Assembly (NCBI GenBank): GCA_036493475.1
Contig: DASXPS010000147.1
Location: 29,132 to 93,131 of the forward strand
Source: Sporichthyaceae bacterium
GTDB lineage: Bacteria > Actinomycetota > Actinomycetes > Sporichthyales > Sporichthyaceae
Direction: 5' to 3'
DNA: 64,000 bases
The translations under genes were made by a program, and so were the position numbers. Below, in pieces: positions 48,583 through 56,150 of this stretch. The notes below the pieces were generated by a model. It ran no database searches, was not told where the DNA came from, and was given only the letters and a program-made list of their open reading frames with translations. The first letter of the stretch is position 1. Every line of letters starts with the position of its first letter.

Positions 48583-49364
48583 ACTTCGACGCGGTGCTGC
48601 ACCTGACGATGCCCGCGACCGGATCGGAGCAGATCGCGGAGATCCTCGCCGCGCTCAACCCGCCGGCGGCGGTGCCGCTGCTGTCCGGGCCGCACCTGTT
48701 GGGTGACGACCTGCTGGGCCCGCAGGACGCCGAGTGCCTGCGCCCCGGTGCCGCCGACGCGGTGGCGGCGGCGCTGGCCTCCCTCGGTGCGGGCAAGGCG
48801 TTGGTGGTGCTGGACGCCCGACGGCAGGACCGATTGATGGAGCACGCCCACCTGCACGCGGTGCGCGGCGGCAGCGTGGTGCCGTTCGCCGAGCAGTTCC
48901 CGCGGGCCTACGAGCCGGTGTTGGACTGGCAGGACCTGGCCGACCGGGTGGCCGCGGTGCCGGGCGTGGCCGAGGTGCTGGTGCGTCCGGTGGAGTCCTT
49001 CCGCGCCCGGCCGGAATTGCTCGCCGCGGACCTGCTGGCGCTGGCCGGCATGGCCGAGCCGGCAGCCACTGCGCCCGTGCCCACCCCGCCGACGTTTTCC
49101 GCCCGTGGCGTACGGGTGGCCCGTGCGCTGAACGCGCACATCCGACCCGAGGAGCGGGTGCTGGTGCGCGAGTTCGTCGCCGAGAACTTTCCCGGCCCAC
49201 CCGCGGGCAACCAGTTCCTCCGGCCGCAGACCAGGGCCCGGATTCTGGCCGCGTACGCTGCGGTCAATCGCGCGTTGTTCCGGACCAGGCTGCCCGAGTT
49301 CGTTGAGGACTCCTACTCCGACGACGCGCGCACTGCCGCGCTGGCCCTCCGGGAGAGAGCATGA
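48579..49364 (+). CDS. Degenerate sulfotransferase-like protein
   Basis: A 261-residue protein whose N-terminal AVLHLTMPATGSEQIAEILA occupies the place of the PAPS loop but lacks the Lys-Thr-Gly-Thr pattern. C-terminal FLRPQTRARILAAYAAVNRALF resembles the end of sulfotransferase domains. So it may be a non-catalytic paralog of its neighbour. ATG 48579 overlaps the preceding stop (ATGA), and its own stop overlaps the FKBP start. Confidence 0.5.
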   Translation: MNFDAVLHLTMPATGSEQIAEILAALNPPAAVPLLSGPHLLGDDLLGPQDAECLRPGAADAVAAALASLGAGKALVVLDARRQDRLMEHAHLHAVRGGSVVPFAEQFPRAYEPVLDWQDLADRVAAVPGVAEVLVRPVESFRARPELLAADLLALAGMAEPAATAPVPTPPTFSARGVRVARALNAHIRPEERVLVREFVAENFPGPPAGNQFLRPQTRARILAAYAAVNRALFRTRLPEFVEDSYSDDARTAALALRERA

Positions 49365-49735
49365 GCTTTGACGACCGGCCCGAGATCGATTTCCCCGGTG
49401 GCGAACCGCCCGCGGATCTGGTGATCACCGACCTCAAGGTGGGCGACGGCGCGGAGGCCACGTCCGGCGCCACTGTCTCGGTGCACTATGTCGGCGTTGC
49501 CTTCTCCACCGGCGAGGAATTCGACGCCAGCTACAACCGCGGCAAACCGCTGAACTTCCGCCTCGGCGCCGGCCAGGTCATCTCCGGCTGGGACCAGGGC
49601 GTGGCCGGCATGAAGGTCGGCGGGCGGCGGAAATTGGTGATCCCGCCGCACCTGGCCTATGGCGACCGCGGCGCGGGCGGCGCGATCAAGCCGGGCGAGA
49701 CGCTGATCTTCGTCGTCGACCTGCTCGCCTGCTGA
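49361..49735 (+). CDS. FKBP-type peptidyl-prolyl isomerase
   Basis: A 124-residue single-domain FKBP. GATVSVHYVGVAFSTGEEFD, FRLGAGQVISGWDQGVAGMK, RRKLVIPPHLAYGDRGAGG and ETLIFVVDLL are characteristic. No signal peptide. Start ATG 49361 overlaps the previous gene (ATGA), so it is translated with the sulfotransferase-like pair. Confidence 0.93.
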   Translation: MSFDDRPEIDFPGGEPPADLVITDLKVGDGAEATSGATVSVHYVGVAFSTGEEFDASYNRGKPLNFRLGAGQVISGWDQGVAGMKVGGRRKLVIPPHLAYGDRGAGGAIKPGETLIFVVDLLAC

Positions 49736-49751
49736 CCCGTTTTCTCAACCT

Positions 49752-49802
49752 CTCATGGCGTGTGGGGCCATCCCGCGCGTTTGATAGCCCCCACGCCATG
49801 AG
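49752..49802. terminator. Long hairpin between fkbp and pyrE
   Basis: CTCATGGCGTGTGGGG (49752-49767) pairs with CCCCACGCCATGAG (49789-49802) with a 2-base bulge around a 21-base loop. It lies 17 bp after the FKBP stop and probably ends that operon. Confidence 0.6.
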
Positions 49803-49832
49803 CGGACGGGGATTCTCCCGGAAGGAGCGCCA

Positions 49833-50369
49833 GTGAGCGCCCGTGACGAACTGCAGAAGCTGATCACCGAACGCGCCGTGGTGCACGGCAAGGTGGTGCT
49901 GTCCTCCGGCCGGGAGGCCGACTACTACGTCGACCTGCGCCGGATCACGCTGGACGGGCAGGCCGCGCCGCTGGTCGGCCACGTCATGCTGGAGGCCACC
50001 GCGCATCTGGACTACGAGGCCGTCGGCGGCCTGACATTGGGCGCCGACCCGGTCGCCGCCGCGATGCTGCACGCCGCCGCCACGCAGGGCCGGGTGCTGG
50101 ACGCGTTCGTGGTGCGCAAGGAGGGTAAGGCCCACGGCCTGCAGCGGCGCATCGAGGGTCCGGACGTGGCCGGGCGCCGGGTGCTCGCCGTCGAGGACAC
50201 CTCGACGACCGGCGGCTCCGTGCTCACCGCAGTTCAGGCCCTGCGCGAGGCGGGCGCCGAGGTGGTGGGCGTGGCGGTCATCGTGGAACGCGGTGCCCGG
50301 TCGGCGATTGAGGCCGAGGGACTGCCGTACGTCGCGGCCTACGAATTGGCGGATCTCGGTCTGACCTGA
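49833..50369 (+). CDS. pyrE: Orotate phosphoribosyltransferase
   Basis: A 178-residue PRTase making orotidylate. LSSGREADYYVDLRRITLDG, GADPVAAAM, FVVRKEGKAHGLQRRIEG and the PRPP loop VLAVEDTSTTGGSVLTAVQA are diagnostic. GTG 49833 follows GGAAGGAG. Confidence 0.95.
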   Translation: MSARDELQKLITERAVVHGKVVLSSGREADYYVDLRRITLDGQAAPLVGHVMLEATAHLDYEAVGGLTLGADPVAAAMLHAAATQGRVLDAFVVRKEGKAHGLQRRIEGPDVAGRRVLAVEDTSTTGGSVLTAVQALREAGAEVVGVAVIVERGARSAIEAEGLPYVAAYELADLGLT

Positions 50370-50381
50370 CAGGGGATTCCG

Positions 50382-50474
50382 ATGAGCGCGCACCGCCGCG
50401 GCCAGTGGGCCACGCTCGACGACGAAACCCTGTGCGCTTACTCGGATCGAATCGACGCGCTCTATTCAAGTTGA
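50382..50474 (+). CDS. Possible 30-residue microprotein after pyrE
   Basis: ATG 50382, 12 bases after the pyrE stop and preceded by CAGGGGA, opens a 30-codon frame encoding an acidic, helical-looking peptide (contains GQWATLDDETLCAYSDRIDA) that stops at TGA 50472-50474. It ends 10 bp before a perfect terminator-like hairpin, so it fills the transcript end. No family recognised. Confidence 0.4.
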   Translation: MSAHRRGQWATLDDETLCAYSDRIDALYSS

Positions 50475-50484
50475 GGGACCAGCT

Positions 50485-50521
50485 GCGGTCGCCCCGCCGG
50501 GGTCGCCGGCGGGGCGACCGC
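50485..50521 (+). terminator. Perfect 16-bp hairpin terminator
   Basis: GCGGTCGCCCCGCCGG (50485-50500) is exactly complementary to CCGGCGGGGCGACCGC (50506-50521) with a 5-base loop. No long T run follows, as common in high-GC genomes. It closes the pyrE transcript. Confidence 0.75.
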
Positions 50522-50767
50522 GCCTTGCGGTGGCGACTGCGGGTCAGAAGTCGGCCACCGGCACCGGGGCCGCGGGATTGGGAAAACTGAGTCCCCCCAC
50601 CGGCCCCGGAGGCTGTTGATCCCCCGTTGCAAAGCCCTGCGTCGATGACCGCGGAGCCGTGCCTGCAACGTAAATGCGGCCCCGTCGGCGTTCCAGCCGC
50701 ACTACGCCGTCCGGGTGACAGCGGTGGGCATTGACGCCGACGGTCATTTACCGATTCGCTTCCTGCC
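50522..50767. other. Region between pyrE hairpin and the cyclase-like regulator
   Basis: Contains the presumed promoter of the next gene. A minus-strand frame at 50544-50747 (67 aa) exists but has only moderate GC at third positions and no clear Shine-Dalgarno, so it is not called. No repeats or dyads seen. Confidence 0.4.
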
Positions 50768-53700
50768 GTGACGGGCCGTCCTTGCTCCGCGTGCGGTCAG
50801 CACAACGACGCCACGGCCAAGTTCTGCATTGAGTGCGGGAGTTCGCTGTCCGCGGTGTGCTCACGGTGCGCGTCGCCGGTCCCCGCGAGCCAGAAATTCT
50901 GCGGCGAGTGTGGGCAGGACCTACGGCCTCCGGCGGAAACCGCCTTGGCCGTGCCAACTGACGGTGGGCCAGAGGGTGAACGCAAGCAGGTCACTGTGCT
51001 GTTCGCGGATGTCGCCCGGTCCATGGACCTGGCCGAGCGATTCGATGCCGACGAGTGGACCTCCATCATCACCGGTCTGTTCCGGGTGGCCGCGGACGCC
51101 GTCACCCGATTCGGCGGCACCGTCGACAAGTTCACCGGCGACGGCCTGATGGCGGTCTTCGGCGCTCCGGTCGCGCAGGAGGACCACGCCGCCCGCGGCT
51201 GCCACGCCGCGCTCGCTTTGATCACCGCCGCGACCGAATACGCCGCGGTAGTGCAAGCCGAGCACCGCGTGGAGCTGGCGGTACGGGTCGGACTGAACTC
51301 CGGTGAGGTGGTTGCCGGGGACGTCGCGAGTTCGGGGTTCACCGCGGTGGGGCACGCCGTGGGACTGGCGCAACGCATGGAGTCCGGTGCGAACCCCGGC
51401 AGCGTCCGACTTACCGAGCGCACCGCGCGATTGGTGGGCGACGCGTTCCGGTTGCGGGATCTCGGCGTGGTGCAGATCGCCGGCGCGGCCGAGCCGATGC
51501 ATGCCTATGAACTCGATGCGGCGACCGGCCGTACCCGCAGCCGCGCCGGCACTGCGCGCCTGGTGGGCCGCCAGGCGGAGTGGGATGCGATCGAGGCCGC
51601 GCTGGCCGCGGCGGACCGTGGGCAGGCTCAGGTGATCGGCATCGTCGGCGAGGCCGGCGCGGGCAAGAGCCGGTTGTGCGAGGAACTCGCCGCGCGCGCG
51701 ACACAACTCGGCATGGGCGTTCGACGCACGGCCGGTGTCTCGCACGCCACGTCCGCGCCGCTGTTGCCGATCCGCGCGTTGCTCGCCGACTACTTCGCGA
51801 TCTCCGACAGCGATTCTGCCGCCGATGTTCGAACGAAGGTTGCCGCCCGGGCGCTCGACCTCGACCCGTTCCTCGCTGACGATCTGCCGTTGATCTTCGA
51901 CTTCCTTGAGGTGCCCGATCCGGATCGGCCCGCTCCCAACCTGGGGCCCGACGCACGGCGGCGCCGCGTCCTGGAGGTCATCCGTCGGATGACGCGGCGG
52001 CGCAGCGAACGCGCCGCTTTCGTATTCCTCTTCGAGGACCTGCACTGGTTCGACGAACACAGTCTCGCGTTCCTCGATGAGTGGCTGCCCTCTTTCCCCG
52101 GCACCCGCACGCTGATCGTCACCAACTTCCGGCCCGAGTTCCGCCCGCCGTGGGCGAGCCGCTCCTACTACCGGCAGTTGCCGCTGTCCGGCCTGGGCCT
52201 GGACGACGTGCGTGCGCTGCTGGCTGATCTCCTGGGCACCCATCGGTCCTTGACTGCGTTGGCCGAGGACGTTGCCGAACGCTCCGGCGGGAACCCGTTT
52301 TTCGTCGAAGAGATCGTGCGCTCCTGGATCGAGGACGGCACGCTGGCCGGCATGCCCGGCGGATATTGCCTGGCGCGCCCGGCGGAGGCAGTGCGGGTAC
52401 CCGCGTCGGTCCACTCTGTTCTCGCCGGACGCATCGATCGGTTATCGGCCACCGAGAAGGCGCTCGTGCAGACCGCCGCGGTTATCGGCCGTTCGTTCCC
52501 CGCGGATCTGCTGGCCGCCGTCGCCGGTGCCCCACGTGTCGACGACGCGTTGTACGCGCTGTGCTCGGCCGAACTGCTGCAGCAGACCGAGGACGGGGAT
52601 TACCGGTTCTGGCACCCCCTCACCCAGGAGGTCGCTTACGCCAGCCTGCTCAGCGCCACCCGCCGTCGTCACCACCGCGCGACGGCGCACGCCCTGCTGG
52701 ATACCGACGCCACCCGGCACGATGAACTGGCAGCGGTCGTGGCCGGCCACTTCGAGGCAGCGGCCGATCGCGTGGAGGCGGCCCGCTGGCAGATCCGGGC
52801 TGCGACCACCGCCGCTCGGACGGACCTGAACGAGGCGATCCGCCGCTTACAGGCGGGGGTCGGCCATCTTGCCGATGCCCCGCAGACCCCGGAGGTCAGT
52901 GCCCTCGGGGTACGCGGCCGGGTGCAGCTGTTGCGGATCGGTGCGCGTCTCGGGCTGGATCCGGCGGACGCCGACCGGATTTACGCGGAGGCGCACGCCG
53001 CCGTCCAACAGCTCGACGCTCCTGTGCTGGCGGCGGCCCTGTCGATGGCGAACGGCGTGTACCGGATGTTCGCGGTCAGCACCGGCGAGGGTCGACATGC
53101 GATGGTGGAGGCCGCGCGACAGGCCGACCTCAGTGACGACGTCGAGGTGCGTGCCTGGGCCTACACCTCGGGGTCCGCACCGTTCGCCTACACCGGCCCA
53201 CTGCAGGCGGGACTGCAGCGGCTGGACCACGGGGTGACACTGTGCGCGGGTGATCCGCGAGTGGGGATGGGTTACGGGTACAGCGTGCTCGACACCGGGC
53301 TGTTCCTGCGGGCGTCGTTCTGCATCCCCGCCGGGATGCTCGACGCGGCCCGGTCCGGCTTGCAGGCCGCGCTGGGCGCCTTCCGGATCCGGCCGATGGC
53401 GGACTGGCAGGTGTGGACGCTGGCGCTGTTCGCACCGCTCGCGGAAGCCACCGGCCTGGCATCGGACCTCGATGCAGACGTCGGTACCGAGGAGATGTTG
53501 CGGCTGGCCGAGGACGCGGGCAGCGCGCTGGGCCGGGTGCGGGCCATGCAGGCCTGGGGCATCGTGTCCGTGCTGCGTGGGCAGTACGCGCAGGCGTGCG
53601 GCCAGTTGGAGGACGGCCTGGAAATATTGCGCAAGCATCGGGCCGCGGTGTGCGAAGAACCGGGCATGCTGGCATATCTGGCTCAGGCACAGCTCGGCTG

Positions 53701-54040
53701 CGGTGAGGTGGCCCAAGCGCGCGCCACCGCGCAGGAGGCACTGGTGGCAGCCCGCACCCAGGGGGCGCAGGTGGTCGAGTGCTACGTCCAATTGGTACGG
53801 GCCCGCATATGGCGGCAGAGCGCCGCGGGCGAGGCCGACCGGGAGGTGGCGGCGGCCGCGTTGTCTGCCGCTGAGGGCCTCGCCGACGAGGTTCAGGCGC
53901 GCACCTACGCCGCCTTCCTCGCTGAGGAACGGATCCGCCTCGACGGTGGCAACCTGGCCGAGGCGGCAGACGGTTACGAGGCGATCGGCGCACACCGGCA
54001 CGCGCGACGCGTTCGGGCGGCCTCGGCCCGCTTAGATTGA
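50768..54040 (+). CDS. Zinc-ribbon / class III cyclase-like / AAA-ATPase / TPR regulator
   Basis: A 1090-residue protein. Two zinc ribbons begin it (Cys6, 9, 20, 23 and Cys31, 34, 45, 48). A class III nucleotidyl-cyclase domain follows (~73-250): metal Asp81 in LFADVARSMDL, Lys121 and Asp125 in VDKFTGDGLMAVFG. The catalytic Asn/Asp stretch reads VGHAVGLAQRM instead of GDxVNxAxR, so cyclase activity is doubtful. Then an AAA ATPase (Walker A GEAGAGKSR, Walker B FLFEDLHWFDEH) and ~450 residues of TPR-like helices. The layout matches actinobacterial adenylate/guanylate cyclase-AAA regulators. GTG 50768 start. Confidence 0.85.
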   Translation: MTGRPCSACGQHNDATAKFCIECGSSLSAVCSRCASPVPASQKFCGECGQDLRPPAETALAVPTDGGPEGERKQVTVLFADVARSMDLAERFDADEWTSIITGLFRVAADAVTRFGGTVDKFTGDGLMAVFGAPVAQEDHAARGCHAALALITAATEYAAVVQAEHRVELAVRVGLNSGEVVAGDVASSGFTAVGHAVGLAQRMESGANPGSVRLTERTARLVGDAFRLRDLGVVQIAGAAEPMHAYELDAATGRTRSRAGTARLVGRQAEWDAIEAALAAADRGQAQVIGIVGEAGAGKSRLCEELAARATQLGMGVRRTAGVSHATSAPLLPIRALLADYFAISDSDSAADVRTKVAARALDLDPFLADDLPLIFDFLEVPDPDRPAPNLGPDARRRRVLEVIRRMTRRRSERAAFVFLFEDLHWFDEHSLAFLDEWLPSFPGTRTLIVTNFRPEFRPPWASRSYYRQLPLSGLGLDDVRALLADLLGTHRSLTALAEDVAERSGGNPFFVEEIVRSWIEDGTLAGMPGGYCLARPAEAVRVPASVHSVLAGRIDRLSATEKALVQTAAVIGRSFPADLLAAVAGAPRVDDALYALCSAELLQQTEDGDYRFWHPLTQEVAYASLLSATRRRHHRATAHALLDTDATRHDELAAVVAGHFEAAADRVEAARWQIRAATTAARTDLNEAIRRLQAGVGHLADAPQTPEVSALGVRGRVQLLRIGARLGLDPADADRIYAEAHAAVQQLDAPVLAAALSMANGVYRMFAVSTGEGRHAMVEAARQADLSDDVEVRAWAYTSGSAPFAYTGPLQAGLQRLDHGVTLCAGDPRVGMGYGYSVLDTGLFLRASFCIPAGMLDAARSGLQAALGAFRIRPMADWQVWTLALFAPLAEATGLASDLDADVGTEEMLRLAEDAGSALGRVRAMQAWGIVSVLRGQYAQACGQLEDGLEILRKHRAAVCEEPGMLAYLAQAQLGCGEVAQARATAQEALVAARTQGAQVVECYVQLVRARIWRQSAAGEADREVAAAALSAAEGLADEVQARTYAAFLAEERIRLDGGNLAEAADGYEAIGAHRHARRVRAASARLD

Positions 54041-54044
54041 CCGG

Positions 54045-54698
54045 GTGGACTCCCCGACCGAGGACCTGTCGTGGTCCGACGTCGGCGTCGGGCCGCACCC
54101 CCAGCCCTGGCCCACCGGCGAGCGCTTCGACCCCGCGTTGCTCGAGCACGGTGACCGGCGCAACGTGGTGGATCGCTACCGGTACTGGCGTCGCGATGCC
54201 GTAGTCGCGGACCTGGACACCCGCCGCCACCCGTTCCACGTGGCCATCGAGAACTGGCAGCACGACTTCAACATCGGTTCGGTGGTGCGCACCGCCAACG
54301 CCTTCCTGGCCGCGGAGGTGCACATCGTCGGCCTGCGCCGGTGGAACCGGCGCGGCGCCATGGTCACCGACCGCTACCAGCACGTCCGCCACCACCCCGA
54401 CGCCGCCGCGCTGGTGGCCTGGGCCGACACCGCCGGGCTGCCCCTGATCGGCATCGACAACCTGCCCGGCTCGGTGCCGCTGGAGACCTTCGACCTGCCG
54501 CGGGACTGCGTGCTGGTGTTCGGGCAGGAGGGCCCCGGGCTGTCCGCCGAGGTCCGCGCGGTGTGCACGCACGTGTTGTCCATCGCGCAGTACGGCTCGA
54601 CGCGCTCCATCAACGCGGGCGCCGCGGCGGCCATCGCCATGCACGGGTGGATCCGTCGGCATGTCTTCGAGCAGAGCGCGGAAAGGACGCAGTCATGA
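54045..54698 (+). CDS. SpoU/TrmH-family RNA 2'-O-methyltransferase
   Basis: A 217-residue SPOUT enzyme. Motif 1 is NIGSVVRTANAF, motif 2 is LVFGQEGPGLS, and motif 3 is LSIAQYGSTRSINAGAAAAI, forming the trefoil-knot SAM site. Substrate (tRNA or rRNA ribose) is not determined. GTG 54045; its stop overlaps the next gene by 4 bases (ATGA). Confidence 0.9.
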   Translation: MDSPTEDLSWSDVGVGPHPQPWPTGERFDPALLEHGDRRNVVDRYRYWRRDAVVADLDTRRHPFHVAIENWQHDFNIGSVVRTANAFLAAEVHIVGLRRWNRRGAMVTDRYQHVRHHPDAAALVAWADTAGLPLIGIDNLPGSVPLETFDLPRDCVLVFGQEGPGLSAEVRAVCTHVLSIAQYGSTRSINAGAAAAIAMHGWIRRHVFEQSAERTQS

Positions 54699-56062
54699 CC
54701 ACCCGGATCGTGGTGATCGGTGCCGACGGCGCGGGGATGAGCGCCGCCTCGACGGTCAAGCGCATGCTCGGTGACGACGTCGAGGTGATCGCGTTCGAGC
54801 GCGGCGAGTTCAGCTCCTACTCCGCCTGCGGCATCCCGTATTGGATCGCCGGCGACGTCGGCGACCGCGACGAGCTGATCGCGCGCTCTCCCGAGCAGCA
54901 CCGCGCCAACGGCATTGACCTGAGGATGCGTCACGTGGTCGAGGGCATCGACCGCGCCCGCGGTGAGGTCGCGGTGCGTGATCTGACCGTCGGCACCGAT
55001 CTGCGGGTCGGCTACGACCACCTGGTGATCACCACCGGTGCCCGGCCGGTGCGTCCCGACCTGCCCGGCGTGGATGTGCCCGGTGTGCTGGGTGTGCAGA
55101 CCCTCGCCGACGCGATCGCCATCCAGGCCGAACTGGACCGCGGCGCGAAGCGCGCGGTGGTGGTCGGTGCCGGCTACATCGGCATCGAGATGGCCGAGGC
55201 GATGGTGCGCCGCGGATTGCAGGTGGTGACCGTGCTGGAGGGCGCGCCGCAACCGATGAGCACGCTGGACCCCGAACTCGGCGCGATGGTGGCCAAGGCC
55301 ATGGCCGGCATGGGCATGACCGTGCGCACCGGCACCAGGGTCACCGGCTTCTTGACCGGCGACGACGGGCGGGTGCGGGCGGTGACCACGGACACCGGTG
55401 AAGAACCGGCCGACCTGGTGGTGCTCGGCATCGGGGTGCGCCCCGAGGTGGCGCTGGCCACGGACGCGGGCCTGACCATCGGGGAGCACGGTGGCCTGCG
55501 CACCGACGACCACCAACGGGTGCTGCACACCGACAACATCTGGGCCGGCGGCGACTGCGTTGAGGTGCGTGACCGGATCTCCGGGCAATACCTGACGGTC
55601 GCGCTGGGCACCCACGCCAACCGGCAGGGCCGGGTCATCGGCACCAACCTCGGCGGGCGGGACACCACGTTCCCCGGCGTCATCGGCACCGCGATCAGCA
55701 AGGTGTGCCACCTGGAAATCGGTCGCACCGGGCTGGGGGAGAAGGCCGCGACCCAGGCCGGGTTTGACGTCGTCACCGCGACCATCGAGTCCACCACCCA
55801 CGCGGGCTACCTGCCCGACGCGGGCGACATCACCTGCAAGGTGATCGCGGAGAAGGGCAGTGGCCGGCTGCTCGGCGCGCAGATCGTCGGCAACGGCCCG
55901 GGCGCCGGCAAACGTATCGACACCTTCGCCACCGCGATCTGGGCCGGACTGACCGCCGACGAACTGGCCCACGTCGACCTGTCCTACGCCCCGCCGTTCT
56001 CCCCGACCTTCGACCCGGTCACCGTCGCCGCCCGCCAAGCCGCCACCGCCGCCCGCAGCTGA
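54695..56062 (+). CDS. CoA-disulfide-reductase-like FAD/NAD(P) oxidoreductase
   Basis: A 455-residue flavoprotein. FAD site VVIGADGAGMSAAS; single redox Cys45 in SSYSACGIPYW, typical of CoA-disulfide reductase/NADH oxidase-type enzymes; NAD(P) site VVVGAGYIGIEMAEA; second FAD motif NIWAGGDCVE; C-terminal dimerisation domain with THAGYLPDAGDITCKVI. The partner disulfide could be CoA or mycothiol-linked. ATG 54695 has GGAAAGGA before it and is coupled to the methyltransferase. Confidence 0.85.
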   Translation: MTTRIVVIGADGAGMSAASTVKRMLGDDVEVIAFERGEFSSYSACGIPYWIAGDVGDRDELIARSPEQHRANGIDLRMRHVVEGIDRARGEVAVRDLTVGTDLRVGYDHLVITTGARPVRPDLPGVDVPGVLGVQTLADAIAIQAELDRGAKRAVVVGAGYIGIEMAEAMVRRGLQVVTVLEGAPQPMSTLDPELGAMVAKAMAGMGMTVRTGTRVTGFLTGDDGRVRAVTTDTGEEPADLVVLGIGVRPEVALATDAGLTIGEHGGLRTDDHQRVLHTDNIWAGGDCVEVRDRISGQYLTVALGTHANRQGRVIGTNLGGRDTTFPGVIGTAISKVCHLEIGRTGLGEKAATQAGFDVVTATIESTTHAGYLPDAGDITCKVIAEKGSGRLLGAQIVGNGPGAGKRIDTFATAIWAGLTADELAHVDLSYAPPFSPTFDPVTVAARQAATAARS

Positions 56063-56071
56063 GCTGCCTAA

Positions 56072-56138
56072 CTCCCCCGAGTGTGTAGTTGCGCAGCCAG
56101 AACGGCCCGCAAAGCCTGCACAACTACACACTCGGGAG
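56072..56138. terminator. Long bidirectional hairpin
   Basis: CCCGAGTGTGTAGTTGCGCAG (56076-56096) pairs with CTGCACAACTACACACTCGGG (56116-56136) at 20 of 21 positions, with a 19-nt loop, between convergent genes (ends at 56062 and 56151). Same architecture as 17137-17200 but unrelated sequence. Probably terminates both genes. Confidence 0.75.
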
Positions 56139-56150
56139 AGAAGCGCAGGT

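Noticed and set aside
50544..50747. 67-codon minus-strand frame upstream of the cyclase-like gene
   Set aside because: Third-position GC is well below neighbours, no good ribosome-binding site, no similarity.
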